This document shows positions 41,114 through 50,579 of a DNA stretch of 64,000 nt, piece after piece. A program made the translations under genes and the position numbers. The first letter of the stretch is position 1, and the number at the start of each line of letters is the position of its first letter. A model generated the notes under the pieces. That model was not told the DNA's origin, made no database searches, and saw only the letters and a list, made by a program, of their open reading frames with translations. The stretch covers positions 1 to 64,000 of the forward strand of contig CAYFMN010000026.1 of assembly GCA_964344185.1 (NCBI GenBank), given 5' to 3'. The DNA comes from JAJDAT01 sp964344185. Lineage in GTDB: Bacteria; Nitrospinota; Nitrospinia; Nitrospinales; JAJDAT01.

Positions 41114-42742
41114 TTAACGCATCCCAATTATTTTTCCTTCATGGAGATCAAAGTTTTCAGCTTGTGGAACTTTGGGCAATCCGGGCATTCTCATGATTTC
41201 CCCAGTAAGAGGGATCAAAAACCCGGCTCCGGCGGCGATTAAAATTTCTCGCACTGTTACGGGAAAATTTTCGGGACGGCCCAGGCGTTTGGGGTCGTCC
41301 GTGAGAGAAGCCGGAGTTTTAGCGATGCATACAGGTAGGTTTTGGTAACCTAGCTTTTTTATTGATCCGAGGTCGCGAATTGCTTTTTTGTCGTACTTTA
41401 TTTCGTTGGCGCCGTACATTTTTTGAGCGACTTTTAATATCTTTGTTTCAACATCTTCATTCCAATCGTACAAAGGAACAAAAGGAAGGCTTGTGCTCTC
41501 TGATTTCTCCACAACTAATTTTGCCAGTTCAATACTGCCTTCTCCGCCTTCAGTGAATCCTTTGCAAACAGCGAAAGGAACTTTCAAACGGTTTTCACAG
41601 TGGGACTTTACAATTTCTATTTCCGCCGGGCTATCGCCTTCAAAATAGTTCAGGCAAACTATTGGAGTTTCTGAGAACTGTTGAATATTTTCAACATGTC
41701 GTTCGAGGTTTGGCAAGCCCTGGAAAACGGCTTTAGGATTAGATTCATCCAAATGCTTTAACTCCACTCCTCCATGCATTTTTAACGCTCTGCATGTGGC
41801 AACCAAAACCACTGCGGCTGTATCCAGACCGGCGCCTTGGCATTTTATGTCAAAAAACTTTTCCGCTCCCAGGTCAAATCCAAAGCCGGCCTCTGTGATC
41901 GTCCAATCGGAAAGAGCCAATCCCATTTTGGTTGCCAACACAGAGTTGCATCCATGAGCGATGTTTGCAAAAGGACCTCCATGGAGTAAAGCGGGGACTC
42001 CTTCCGTCGTTTGGACTAGATTTGGCATGAGAGCGTCTTTTAATAAAGCTAACATTGCTCCAGATGCGTTTAGGTCTTTTGCGGTAATTGGTTCCCCATC
42101 ATATGTAAAGGCCACCAATATTTTTTCTAAACGTTTTTTCAGGTCGTCGTGGTCCTGAGCCAAGCACAAAATTGCCATAACTTCGGAAGCGGCTGTAATA
42201 TCGAACCCCGTTTCTCGAGGAACTCCTTGCATAACTCCGCCGAGTCCAATAATTATATTTCTCAAAGCCCGGTCGTTAAGGTCTAAAACCCTCTTCCAAA
42301 GCACTCGGCGAGGGTCGATATTAGATAACCCCTTATGGTGGATTTTATTATCCAACATGGCGGCCAATAAATTATGAGCCGAGGTTATTGCATGAAAGTC
42401 GCCGTTAAAATGAAGATTAATATCCTCCGCCGGCAAAACCTGGCTCATGCCGCCTCCTGTGGCTCCTCCTTTGATTCCAAGGCAAGGGCCAAGCGATGGT
42501 TCGCGTAATGCCAAACAAACGTTTTTTCCCAACTTTTCCAAACCTTGGCCCAGGCTTATGGTGATGGTTGTTTTGCCTTCTCCAGCGGGCGTTGGAGTGA
42601 TAGCTGAAACTAAAATGAGCTTCCCCTTAGATGGAAAACGTTTCAAGACTTCTAGAGGAATTTTTGCTTTATTGGGTCCATAGGTTAAAATATTAGTAGA
42701 GTCAAGACCTAGTTTTTCAGCGACTTCAATAATTGATTTCAT
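41114..42742 (-). CDS. fhs: Formate-tetrahydrofolate ligase
   Basis: A 542-residue enzyme joining formate to tetrahydrofolate at the cost of ATP, giving 10-formyl-THF for one-carbon metabolism or the methyl branch of acetyl-CoA synthesis. Features are the P-loop 'TPAGEGKTTITISLGQGL', 'LREPSLGPCLGIKGGATGGGMSQVLPAEDINLHFNGDFHAI', 'TEAGFGFDLGAEKFFDIKC' and the C-terminal 'TGEIMRMPGLPKVPQAENFDL'. Length is standard. It is co-directional with the por block but separated from it by copy B of the repeat and the por promoter. Confidence 0.95.
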   Translation of the reverse strand: MKSIIEVAEKLGLDSTNILTYGPNKAKIPLEVLKRFPSKGKLILVSAITPTPAGEGKTTITISLGQGLEKLGKNVCLALREPSLGPCLGIKGGATGGGMSQVLPAEDINLHFNGDFHAITSAHNLLAAMLDNKIHHKGLSNIDPRRVLWKRVLDLNDRALRNIIIGLGGVMQGVPRETGFDITAASEVMAILCLAQDHDDLKKRLEKILVAFTYDGEPITAKDLNASGAMLALLKDALMPNLVQTTEGVPALLHGGPFANIAHGCNSVLATKMGLALSDWTITEAGFGFDLGAEKFFDIKCQGAGLDTAAVVLVATCRALKMHGGVELKHLDESNPKAVFQGLPNLERHVENIQQFSETPIVCLNYFEGDSPAEIEIVKSHCENRLKVPFAVCKGFTEGGEGSIELAKLVVEKSESTSLPFVPLYDWNEDVETKILKVAQKMYGANEIKYDKKAIRDLGSIKKLGYQNLPVCIAKTPASLTDDPKRLGRPENFPVTVREILIAAGAGFLIPLTGEIMRMPGLPKVPQAENFDLHEGKIIGMR

Positions 42743-42924
42743 TCTCTATTCGCCTTAGGAGTTTTAAAATTTTATAAATAAGATTTGGTTTTGTAATAAG
42801 AATAATCCAGATTTTAACCTAAGTATCTTGTTTTACCATTTAGTGATAGTGGAATAAAACAATAATATTAAGGATCTCTTTTCGGAGAGCCTTAAATTTT
42901 TAATCCATTTAGAGTCAAAATAAG

Positions 42925-43428
42925 ATGTTATCCGCTCCGATTGATCGCAATAAAGAAAACGAACCAGACAAGCAAGTCGGAAGAATTACTTCTTCTAATT
43001 GGACTCTCCCTTTAGAAAAAGAATTGTTGCCAAATCAATCCTCCAATAAAAAAAAGTCAAAAAAGGGGGTGGTTTTAAGAGTAGGTAATAAGAGAAAACA
43101 GGATCGGCGGTATTATGAAAATATTGATCAAAGCGATCCACAGACTGATGATCGCAGAAAAAATAATAATAGGCTTTCTAGCCCTCATTGGAATCCGGCA
43201 ACGCATGATATTTTAATCGTAGCGGTGGAAAAGGATAAAGGAGAGGGAGATAACCTCAAAGTTGGGGAGGAAATTACGATTCAGCGCGAACAAAAAAAAC
43301 TATCCGAAAATCCGTTTAGAAGGATGTATCAACCTGCGCAAGTGGAAGAGAAAAAAGCTCGATTATTGGTTAAAAACGATGAAGATTATGTCGTGCATCT
43401 AAGCGGAAAAAGTCCTCATGTTCCTTAA
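42925..43428 (+). CDS. Hydrophilic protein of unknown function upstream of nfnAB
   Basis: A 167-residue polar protein, rich in Lys, Arg, Asn and Asp, predicted largely disordered, with no signal or membrane segment. It contains 'KRKQDRRYYE' and 'TDDRRKNNNR', a D-R-R motif also seen in the small basic protein at 51824, and a C-terminal segment 'KARLLVKNDEDYVVHLSG'. It ends 12 bases before nfnA and is transcribed with it. A partially paired hairpin (about 42870-42893) precedes it. No function can be assigned. Confidence 0.55.
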   Translation: MLSAPIDRNKENEPDKQVGRITSSNWTLPLEKELLPNQSSNKKKSKKGVVLRVGNKRKQDRRYYENIDQSDPQTDDRRKNNNRLSSPHWNPATHDILIVAVEKDKGEGDNLKVGEEITIQREQKKLSENPFRRMYQPAQVEEKKARLLVKNDEDYVVHLSGKSPHVP

Positions 43429-43440
43429 AAAGGGTTTTTA

Positions 43441-44304
43441 GTGTTTAAAATATTAGAAAAAGATAATTTGGCTCCTCAGGTGTTTCGTTATGTTGTCGAA
43501 GCTTCAGAAATTGCCAATAAGGCCCAAGCCGGTCAGTTTGTTATCATTCGACTAGATGAAACGGGGGAACGGATACCGATTACTATTTGCGACGCTGACA
43601 GGGAAAACGGAACGCTAACTTTTTTTGTGCAGGCGGTAGGTAAAACTTCTATAGAAATGAGTTTGATGCAAGTGGGAGATTCAATTTTGGACATAGTGGG
43701 TCCATTAGGGAATCCAAGCGAGATCGAGCGTTTTGGAACGGTTGTTTTGATTGGGGGCGGCTTTGGAATTGCGGCAATTCATCCTATCGCTAAAGCGTTA
43801 AGCGACGCTGGAAATAAAACCATTTCTATTTTAGGCGCTAGAACTAAAGAGTTGGTTCTTTTGGAAAAAGAAATGAAAGGAGTTTCTTCAGAAGTCAGAA
43901 TAGTCACCAACGATGGCTCCTATGGTTCCAAAGGTTTTGTTACCGACGTTCTTCAAGAAATGATCCAAAATAGAGAGACAATCGATAGGGTTATTGCAAT
44001 TGGCCCTTTGATTATGATGAAAGCTGTTGCAGATTTAACTAATCAGTACAAAATACCTACTTACGTCAGTTTGAATCCAATAATGATTGATGGAACGGGT
44101 ATGTGCGGCGCATGTCGAGTTTCGGTTGGAAACAAGATGAAATTTGCATGCGTGGACGGTCCTGAGTTTGACGCGCATCAAGTTGATTTTGAAGGTTTGC
44201 TCAATCGGTTAGGAAGTTATTTGCCGGAAGAGAAAAAATCGAAAGAAAAATATTTAAAAGAAACTTCTTCTCCTTGTCAATTAGAGCCTGTACCAAATAC
44301 TTAA
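43441..44304 (+). CDS. nfnA: NfnA, ferredoxin-NADP+ oxidoreductase subunit alpha
   Basis: A 287-residue FAD/NAD-binding subunit with a C-terminal 2Fe-2S motif 'GTGMCGACRVSVGNKMKFACVDGPEFDAHQVDF', typical of NfnA (sulfide dehydrogenase beta). FAD site 'RIPITICDADRENG' and NAD site 'GGGFGIAAIHPIAKAL'. With NfnB it couples NADH, NADPH and ferredoxin by flavin-based electron bifurcation. The start is GTG with AAAAAGGG upstream. The stop codon TAA (44302-44304) lies in the TTAA border of repeat copy C. Confidence 0.9.
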   Translation: MFKILEKDNLAPQVFRYVVEASEIANKAQAGQFVIIRLDETGERIPITICDADRENGTLTFFVQAVGKTSIEMSLMQVGDSILDIVGPLGNPSEIERFGTVVLIGGGFGIAAIHPIAKALSDAGNKTISILGARTKELVLLEKEMKGVSSEVRIVTNDGSYGSKGFVTDVLQEMIQNRETIDRVIAIGPLIMMKAVADLTNQYKIPTYVSLNPIMIDGTGMCGACRVSVGNKMKFACVDGPEFDAHQVDFEGLLNRLGSYLPEEKKSKEKYLKETSSPCQLEPVPNT

Positions 44305-44407
44305 GAGGGCCTCTAATAATTGGCGTTTTTACGGGTTTACTATCGCCCGGCCCTTAAATTTAAGGGGCAGGCTCTTGGCAAATTTGAGTTTTTTGAGGTT
44401 CCCTTAA
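44301..44407 (+). repeat. TTAA-bounded foldback repeat, copy C (107 bp)
   Basis: Begins at the stop codon of nfnA and fills the gap before nfnB: TTAAGAGGGCCTCTAATAAT to TTGAGGTTCCCTTAA, internal GGCCCTTAAATTTAAGGGGC. It interrupts what is usually a tight two-gene operon. An RNA hairpin here may change relative expression. Confidence 0.85.
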
Positions 44408-44428
44408 ACGTTTTATTGAAAATTTAAA

Positions 44429-45856
44429 ATGACAGACACAAAAAATCAAAAGTTAGGAAATAAAATTCCCAGAACGCCAGCTCCGGAACAGGATCCTGAA
44501 GAGCGCAGTCATAATTTTCAGGAAGTTAGTTTGGGTTATACCCCTGCAATGGCACAATTAGAAGCCTCACGCTGTCTTTTATGCAAAAAACCCAAATGCG
44601 TTTTAGGATGCCCTGTTCACGTTGCAATTCCAGATTTCATAAAATTAGTTTCAGAGGGGGATTTTCTCGGAGCCGCTCAAAAGGTTAAAGAAGCAAACTC
44701 TCTGCCTGCGGTGACGGGCCGGGTTTGTCCTCAAGAAGATCAATGCGAAAAACATTGTGTTGTTGGATTAAAAGGAGAACCTATAGCGATTGGTAAACTA
44801 GAGCGATTTGTCGCCGATTATGAACGGATTCATGGCAAAGAAACACAGGAAGAGATAGCTCCTCCGACTGGAAGAAAAGTAGCTATCATTGGAGCGGGAC
44901 CAGCCGGTTTGAGCGCGGCGGCGGATCTTGCCAAATTAGGACATGAAATCGTAATTTTTGAAGCGCTGCATAAGGCTGGCGGAGTGCTTTTCTATGGAAT
45001 TCCAGAGTTTCGTCTCCCGAAAGAAATTTTGGAAGCGGAGTTAAATTACCTGGAACGATTGGGAGTCAAGATTAAAGTCAATTATGTAATCGGCAAAATT
45101 AAAGCGTTAGACGAATTGATGGAACAAGATGGGTTTGACGCCATTTTTGTTGGAACGGGGGCAGGGCTTCCATATTTCCTGGGCATTCAAGGAGAAAACT
45201 TGAACGGCGTTTACTCGGCGAATGAATTCTTAACTCGGGTTAATTTAATGCACGCGTGGGAGTTTCCTGTTTTCGATACCCCTGTTCATGCGCATAAAGT
45301 AGTGGCAGTCATAGGAGGCGGGAATACCGCTTTGGATGCCGCAAGGACGGCTTTGCGGTTGCCAACGGTTGAAAAGGTTAAATTGATTTATAGAAGGTCG
45401 CGGGAGGAATTGCCCGCGAGAAAAGAGGAAGTAGAACATGCCGAAGCGGAAGGAATCGAATTTTACTTTTTAGCCAGCCCCATTTCAATTGAAGGCGCAA
45501 ATGGATGGGTTACCTCAATTCAATGCGTGGAAATGGAATTAGGCGAGGTTGACGAATCTGGTAGGAGAGGAGCGTACGCTAAACCGGATAGCAAAATTTC
45601 TATTGAAACAGACGCAGTTGTTATTGCATTAGGAAGCGGAGTCAATCCATTAATATCTAAAAGTTCTTCCGGACTGAAAGCCGATACAGAGGGCCATATT
45701 GAAGTAGCCGACTCGGAAATAAATATGACTTCAAAAGAAGGCGTTTTTGCGGGAGGCGATATTGTAACGGGAGCGGCTACCGTGATATCCGCGATGGGAG
45801 CCGGTAGAAAAGCGGCAAAAGGCATCCATGATTATGTTATGAGTTTGCAAAAATAA
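44429..45856 (+). CDS. nfnB: NfnB, NADPH-binding subunit (GltD-like)
   Basis: A 475-residue glutamate-synthase-small-chain-like flavoprotein. N-terminal cysteines for 4Fe-4S clusters lie in 'CLLCKKPKCVLGCPV' and 'CPQEDQCEKHC'. The FAD motif is 'KVAIIGAGPAGLSAAADLAKLGHE' and the NADPH motif is 'VAVIGGGNTALDAARTALRL'. It pairs with NfnA across repeat copy C. No large glutamate synthase gene is adjacent, which supports Nfn rather than GltD. It ends before a strong terminator. Confidence 0.92.
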   Translation: MTDTKNQKLGNKIPRTPAPEQDPEERSHNFQEVSLGYTPAMAQLEASRCLLCKKPKCVLGCPVHVAIPDFIKLVSEGDFLGAAQKVKEANSLPAVTGRVCPQEDQCEKHCVVGLKGEPIAIGKLERFVADYERIHGKETQEEIAPPTGRKVAIIGAGPAGLSAAADLAKLGHEIVIFEALHKAGGVLFYGIPEFRLPKEILEAELNYLERLGVKIKVNYVIGKIKALDELMEQDGFDAIFVGTGAGLPYFLGIQGENLNGVYSANEFLTRVNLMHAWEFPVFDTPVHAHKVVAVIGGGNTALDAARTALRLPTVEKVKLIYRRSREELPARKEEVEHAEAEGIEFYFLASPISIEGANGWVTSIQCVEMELGEVDESGRRGAYAKPDSKISIETDAVVIALGSGVNPLISKSSSGLKADTEGHIEVADSEINMTSKEGVFAGGDIVTGAATVISAMGAGRKAAKGIHDYVMSLQK

Positions 45857-45871
45857 AAAGGTGTGTAAAGC

Positions 45872-45914
45872 AAGCGCCAACGGTTTGATCAATCAAACCG
45901 TTGGCGCTTTTTTT
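45872..45914. terminator. Strong terminator after nfnB
   Basis: Perfect 18-bp stem (AAGCGCCAACGGTTTGAT with its complement, minimal loop) followed by seven T. It stands between the convergent nfnB and hsp20 genes. Confidence 0.9.
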
Positions 45915-45947
45915 AATGAATTGTTAAGAGTTAATGAATAGATTCAT

Positions 45948-46442
45948 TCATTCGCTTTTTACTTCTATTTTTCTTACTTTACTTTGAGCTTCTTCTGTCT
46001 TTGGCAATGTAACTTTTAAAACCCCATTTTTAAATTTTGCGTCTATCTTTTCAGAGTCCACTTCTACGGGAACAGGGATTGTTCTGTTGAAAGATCCATA
46101 TACCCTTTCGACGCGATGGTAATCTTTATTCTTGTCTTCTTTTTCGCTCTTTTTTTCGCCTTTGATTACCAGAGCATGGTTGGTGAAATGAACATCAACA
46201 TCTTTTTCCTCTAATCCAGGAAGTTCGGCGGTGATTAATACGTCGGTTTCAGATTCTGCAATATCAATCTTTGGAGTTAGAGTTGCCGCAAAATTTTTGC
46301 CGTGGGTAAAAACGCCAGGTCCGAATCCAAAATCATAGTAGCGGTCAAAAAGTTTATCCATTGCGTCATGCATGCCGAAAAAACCTAGTGAACGTGAATC
46401 CTTCCAGTCGTCTCGCCAAGGAACTAAATCTTTCATTCTCAT
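45948..46442 (-). CDS. Small heat-shock protein (Hsp20/alpha-crystallin)
   Basis: A 164-residue chaperone. The start is set at ATG 46442 by AAAGGAGG 6 bases upstream; the frame continues 20 codons further up but through the leader. The alpha-crystallin domain runs 'PKIDIAESETDVLITAELPGLEEKDVDVHFTNHALVIKGEKK' to 'NGVLKVTLPK', with the C-terminal oligomerisation tail. It holds unfolded proteins in an ATP-independent way. The leader contains an ATG-TAA start-stop element. Confidence 0.93.
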   Translation of the reverse strand: MRMKDLVPWRDDWKDSRSLGFFGMHDAMDKLFDRYYDFGFGPGVFTHGKNFAATLTPKIDIAESETDVLITAELPGLEEKDVDVHFTNHALVIKGEKKSEKEDKNKDYHRVERVYGSFNRTIPVPVEVDSEKIDAKFKNGVLKVTLPKTEEAQSKVRKIEVKSE

Positions 46443-46458
46443 GATAAGCCTCCTTTCT

Positions 46459-46502
46459 TTACATTTATCCCTCCTAATATTTAAATAAAATTCGCGCGTC
46501 AA
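46459..46502 (-). promoter_or_regulatory. hsp20 promoter and start-stop mini-ORF
   Basis: Minus strand: -35 TTGACG (46497-46502), 17-base spacer, -10 TATTAG (46474-46479). Shortly downstream AGGAGGGATAA leads to ATG followed directly by TAA (46459-46464), then the real ribosome site. A ribosome captured there would terminate at once and may re-initiate. The rest of 46503-46760 shows nothing else. Confidence 0.55.
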
Positions 46503-46760
46503 AGAGTCAAGCTACCTGTAAGGAGGTTTTTAATCATTATGAAAACACTTAAGATTAGTTTTACAATCGATCGCTTTAGATAGCTGTTCCCCAAAAGTGT
46601 TCTAATAAGAAAGGCGGTTTTTGAGATTAATTTAGTAAGTAAAGAGCGTTGCGATTAAAAAAATTTGGCATGGGTTCTGTGCGAGGAAATAGAATTATGG
46701 AATATTAATTTTAAGTAAATTTTTTTGCGGAAAACGTTGGGGAGAATTAGCTTTTAAAAC

Positions 46761-48191
46761 TTAATTTTTAGCGCAGTTTAAATTATAAGTTTTAATTAAT
46801 TTATAAAGGTTGCTTCTGCTTAGACCTAGCTGTTCAGCGGCAAAAGTTACGTTTCCTTTAGCGATTTCGAGAGCATTTTGAAGCGCTATTTTTTCGATTT
46901 CCTTAAATGGAATTATTTTGTCTTTTGGAAGAGTTATCCCATATTTTGTCTTTGCTTGTTCTAAATTAAAGAATTCGTCTTTTGTTTCCTTGTTGCCATT
47001 TTGGTTTTTATCCAATGGTTTTGGCGCGTTCAATATTTCATCCGGTAAATTTTTTAATTCTACTGACTCGCCTTCAGCAAGAAGCAAGCTCCGTAAAAGA
47101 ACGTTTGATAATTCGCGAATGTTCCCTGGCCACATATAATCTTGAAGGCGCAACATGGCTTCCCCGCTTACCGACTTTATGTTTTTATCTAATTCTGAAT
47201 TGTATTTTGAAATAAAATGGGCGACCAATAATGGAATATCTTCTTTGCGTTCTCTCAGAGGAGGTATGTGGATTGGGAAAACCGACAACCGGTAATATAA
47301 ATCTTCTCGAAAGTTTCCGTTTTCCACTTCTTTTTTAAGGTCTTTATTGCATGCTGAAATTATGAAAGAGTTTATGTGAATAGGTTTTTGGCCGCCAATT
47401 TGATAAAAACTTTTTTCTTGAATGGCTCTTAAGATAGAGGCTTGCGTTTTTAAGCCCATCTCAGAAATTTCATCTAAAAACAAAACTCCGTTATTAGATA
47501 GTTCCAACTTCCCTTTTTTGTCTTCCGACGCTCCGGTAAAGGCGCCTTTTTTATGGCCAAATAATTCGCTTTCTTGCAGGGTTTCCGGGATTGACCCGCA
47601 ATTTATGTCGATAAAGGGGCCTTGAGCAAACATGCTGAAAGAGTGAATGGCCCTGGCGACTAGCTCTTTTCCTGTGCCGCTTTCTCCATGGATTAAGACG
47701 TGAACCTGATTAGAATCAATGTGTTTTACTTTTTCAATTTGATTGATTAAATCTTGAATTGCCTGGCTATTGCCAATTATTTTCCAGTCTAAGTTTTTAT
47801 TTTTTAATTCCGTTAATTGAAGGTGGGTTTTTACTCTTACCAGAATTTCCTGCTCGGTATAAGGTTTAGTTATGTAGTCTGATCCTCCTGCTTTAAAGCC
47901 CCGGATGATATCTTCTACCGCTGTTTTTCCAGTTACAAATATTATTGGAATTTTATGGGTTAGCCAGCTGCTTTTTAATTTTTTACAGGTTTCAAACCCA
48001 TCCTGACCAGGCATCATTACGTCTAGTAATATCAACTGGGGCACAACTTTTGACGCAATCTGGATTGCCTTTTCTCCATTAGGAGCCATTGAAAGATTAT
48101 ATCCCTGATCTTCGAGAATTTTTCTCAGGATCGTGATGTTATCTGGTACGTCATCGACAATCAAAATATTGATATTGCCGTTTCCCATCAA
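46761..48191 (-). CDS. NtrC-type sigma-54 activator with receiver domain
   Basis: A 476-residue response regulator. Receiver domain (about 5-125, phosphoacceptor in 'LILLDVMMPGQDG', Lys in 'DYITKPYTEQE'). The AAA+ domain has Walker A 'GESGTGKELVARAIH', the sigma-54-contacting loop 'GHKKGAFTGAS', 'GVLFLDEISEM' and 'RLSVFPIHIPPLRERKEDI'. The C-terminal Fis-type HTH is 'NVTFAAEQLGLSRSNLYKLIKTY'. It drives sigma-54 promoters when phosphorylated. No kinase gene is adjacent, so the cognate kinase is unknown. Confidence 0.93.
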   Translation of the reverse strand: MMGNGNINILIVDDVPDNITILRKILEDQGYNLSMAPNGEKAIQIASKVVPQLILLDVMMPGQDGFETCKKLKSSWLTHKIPIIFVTGKTAVEDIIRGFKAGGSDYITKPYTEQEILVRVKTHLQLTELKNKNLDWKIIGNSQAIQDLINQIEKVKHIDSNQVHVLIHGESGTGKELVARAIHSFSMFAQGPFIDINCGSIPETLQESELFGHKKGAFTGASEDKKGKLELSNNGVLFLDEISEMGLKTQASILRAIQEKSFYQIGGQKPIHINSFIISACNKDLKKEVENGNFREDLYYRLSVFPIHIPPLRERKEDIPLLVAHFISKYNSELDKNIKSVSGEAMLRLQDYMWPGNIRELSNVLLRSLLLAEGESVELKNLPDEILNAPKPLDKNQNGNKETKDEFFNLEQAKTKYGITLPKDKIIPFKEIEKIALQNALEIAKGNVTFAAEQLGLSRSNLYKLIKTYNLNCAKN

Positions 48192-48348
48192 AAATGTTCC
48201 CTCACATTAAGAAATTAACGAGCGCTTTGCTTTATAAATTAACGTTTATTATTTGTCTAAAATGCATGATTTATTTTTCCCTACAAGAAATTTTATTTTG
48301 TAGGCGTAAATGATTTAAACATCAAGATTATAAACCTTAAATAAAGGT

Positions 48349-48508
48349 TCCTAAAGAATTAATCGTATTTATTTTAGATTTTACAGAATTACGCAGTAGC
48401 GTAGAATTTGAAAACCATATCCAAAAACTAAAAGCGAATGGTATTGAATGAGAAAATTGTAATTGGTTTACTGAAAATTATGGTATGGATTCTGTTTTGG
48501 AATTGTGA
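48349..48508 (+). pseudogene. Possible decayed coding fragment
   Basis: One frame reads 'ELIVFILDFTELRSSVEFENH' onward (the part after 20 residues is charged), is broken by a TGA near 48449, then continues 'NCNWFTENYGMDSVLEL'. The composition looks coding but no family is recognised. The rest of the 48192-48741 gap holds nothing else that I can support. Confidence 0.2.
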
Positions 48509-48741
48509 AAAAAGTTGATCTTATCGTTGCTGGGGTCTTCCAATAAGCTGATACTGATAAAATGGCTTTCAGTTTTGCGATACTCATTCCTAAAAGGTCC
48601 GATTTTCTTATTTTTATTCTAAAATAAATCGTCCAAGTTTTGTTCATGACTAATTGAATTTTTTGAAAAACTTTATGATCTTAATTTCGATTTTTAACGG
48701 AACTAAGTTGTGTGAAAACGGAATTCCGTTACAATTAAATT

Positions 48742-50370
48742 ATGAATGAGTCTAACCTTCGCGCCATTGTAGTTGGTAAGCTTCGAGAACTTCTGTTGTC
48801 TATGTCCCAAGCCAGGAGCGTAGCTTCTTTACTTCAGATGGTGGTCGAAAAATATTCCGAAGACACATCGCTGGCTCTAAGCCGAATTTGGCTCATCCGT
48901 CCAGGGGACGAATGCCAAACCTGTAAGCTGAAAGAAGAATGTTTGGATCAAACTCGATGTCTCCATCTTGTCGCTCAAGGATATGGAACAGGAAGCCAAC
49001 CTAAAGCGAGCGAGGCTGATGACGATTATCGTCGGATTCCATTAGGCGTTGGTAAGATAGGTCGTTGCGCCGTCACTGGTGAGATTGGCGATTTTTCGTC
49101 AGCCGAAGAGGATTTGAGTTTTTCAGTTTCCAAGCGTTGGGCCAGGAGGGTGAAGGCGTTGGGGCTTGCCGTTGTGCCTGTGGTGTTTCAGGGAAGAGTT
49201 CTGGGAGTGAATAGTTTTGTTCCCCGTAAAGACCTTGATATGGAAGGAGAAGGCTTGTTCTGGGGGCGTTTGATCGCAGATCATCTTGCCGCATCTCTCA
49301 CAAATGCCGAGGCTTTCGAAAAGATTGAAGAATTGAATAAACGGTTAGCGGACGAAAATGAATATCTGAATCAGGAACTGGTGGAAGCTGCGGCTTACGG
49401 CGAAATATTGGGGCAGAGTCCTTCCTTAAAAACCGTTATTCGACAAATCGAAATGGTTGCGAGCACGGACGCTAATGTTTTGATCACTGGAGAGTCGGGA
49501 GCCGGCAAAGAACTGGTTGCGCGGGAGATTCACCAAAGAAGCTCCCGTTCTCAAAGACCTTTAATAAAAGTAAACTGCGCGTCTATTCCAAAAGATTTGT
49601 ATGAAAGCGAGTTTTTTGGGCATATAAAAGGTTCCTTTACGGGGGCGATTCAAAATAGAAAAGGGCGGTTTGAACTGGCTAATGGAGGCACTTTGTTTTT
49701 GGACGAAGTGGGAGAAATCCCATTAGATGTTCAAAGTAAATTGTTGCGAGTGATTCAAGAGGGAGAATACGAACGGATTGGAGACGAACGGACTCAGAAG
49801 ACAGACGTTCGAATTCTTGCGGCGACCAATCGCGATCTTAAACAAGAAGTTAAAAAGAAATCTTTCCGGGAAGATTTATTTTATCGCTTAAACGTTTTTC
49901 CCATCGAATTGCCTCCATTAGTGGAACGAAAAGACGACATCCCCATACTGGCGAATCATTTTATAAATCTAGCGTCTAAAAAATTTAATAAATCTATTAA
50001 ACCGTTATCTCCAAATAAAATATCTAAACTTCAAAAGTATAGTTGGCCTGGAAATATCAGAGAACTCCAAAATTTTATAGAGCGCGCGGTGATTATTTCC
50101 CAAGACGGCAGAATTAAATTAGATATTGCCGAAGTTAGCGAGGAAGCTGGACCGGGTAAGAAAAAAACAGAATCGAAACCGGTTGCCGACGAAGTGGTTC
50201 CTGAAAAGGAAATGAAACGTCGAGAAAAAGAAAATATTGTCCGAGCTCTTAATAAATGCGGAGGAAAAATTTACGGAGAAGATGGCGCGGCAAAATTACT
50301 TGGCATCAAGCCAACAACGCTGACCACCCGCATTAAAGCGATGGGTATAAAAAAAAGCTATCTGATGTAG
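48742..50370 (+). CDS. GAF-domain sigma-54 activator (FhlA-like)
   Basis: A 542-residue regulator. The N-terminal GAF domain (about 1-190) contains a cysteine group 'CQTCKLKEECLDQTRCLHL' that could bind a metal or Fe-S cluster. The AAA+ domain (about 225-455) has 'GESGAGKELVAREIH', 'GTLFLDEVGEI' and 'LNVFPIELPPLVERKDDIP'. The C-terminal HTH is 'GEDGAAKLLGIKPTTLTTRIKAMGI', as in FhlA. The sigma-54 contact loop reads GSFTGA instead of GAFTGA. There is no receiver domain, so the GAF domain should sense a ligand directly. The targets are unknown. Confidence 0.92.
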   Translation: MNESNLRAIVVGKLRELLLSMSQARSVASLLQMVVEKYSEDTSLALSRIWLIRPGDECQTCKLKEECLDQTRCLHLVAQGYGTGSQPKASEADDDYRRIPLGVGKIGRCAVTGEIGDFSSAEEDLSFSVSKRWARRVKALGLAVVPVVFQGRVLGVNSFVPRKDLDMEGEGLFWGRLIADHLAASLTNAEAFEKIEELNKRLADENEYLNQELVEAAAYGEILGQSPSLKTVIRQIEMVASTDANVLITGESGAGKELVAREIHQRSSRSQRPLIKVNCASIPKDLYESEFFGHIKGSFTGAIQNRKGRFELANGGTLFLDEVGEIPLDVQSKLLRVIQEGEYERIGDERTQKTDVRILAATNRDLKQEVKKKSFREDLFYRLNVFPIELPPLVERKDDIPILANHFINLASKKFNKSIKPLSPNKISKLQKYSWPGNIRELQNFIERAVIISQDGRIKLDIAEVSEEAGPGKKKTESKPVADEVVPEKEMKRREKENIVRALNKCGGKIYGEDGAAKLLGIKPTTLTTRIKAMGIKKSYLM

Positions 50371-50579
50371 TAAAATTAGTTTTATGTGATTTTTTTTTCG
50401 TAGTTTTTTTGAAATTGAGATCTCTACACTCCTCTACATAACGCGTAATATTTTGCTAAAGATCCAATAAATTTTAAAAGTATTTTGCTTCTTTTTACCA
50501 GTTGCTTTGTCTATATGATTGTTAATAGTCTATAGAAAAACATTTTTATAAAAATTCAATCTTCATATAAATAAGAAGT

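Noticed and set aside
44429..45856. Glutamate synthase small subunit (GltD)
   Set aside because: No large subunit is adjacent, and the partner upstream is a 2Fe-2S NfnA-type protein, so NfnB fits better.
46664..46690. Possible sigma-54 promoter (TGGCAT ... GTGC)
   Set aside because: The GG to GC distance is 14, not 12, and no plus-strand gene follows at a suitable distance.
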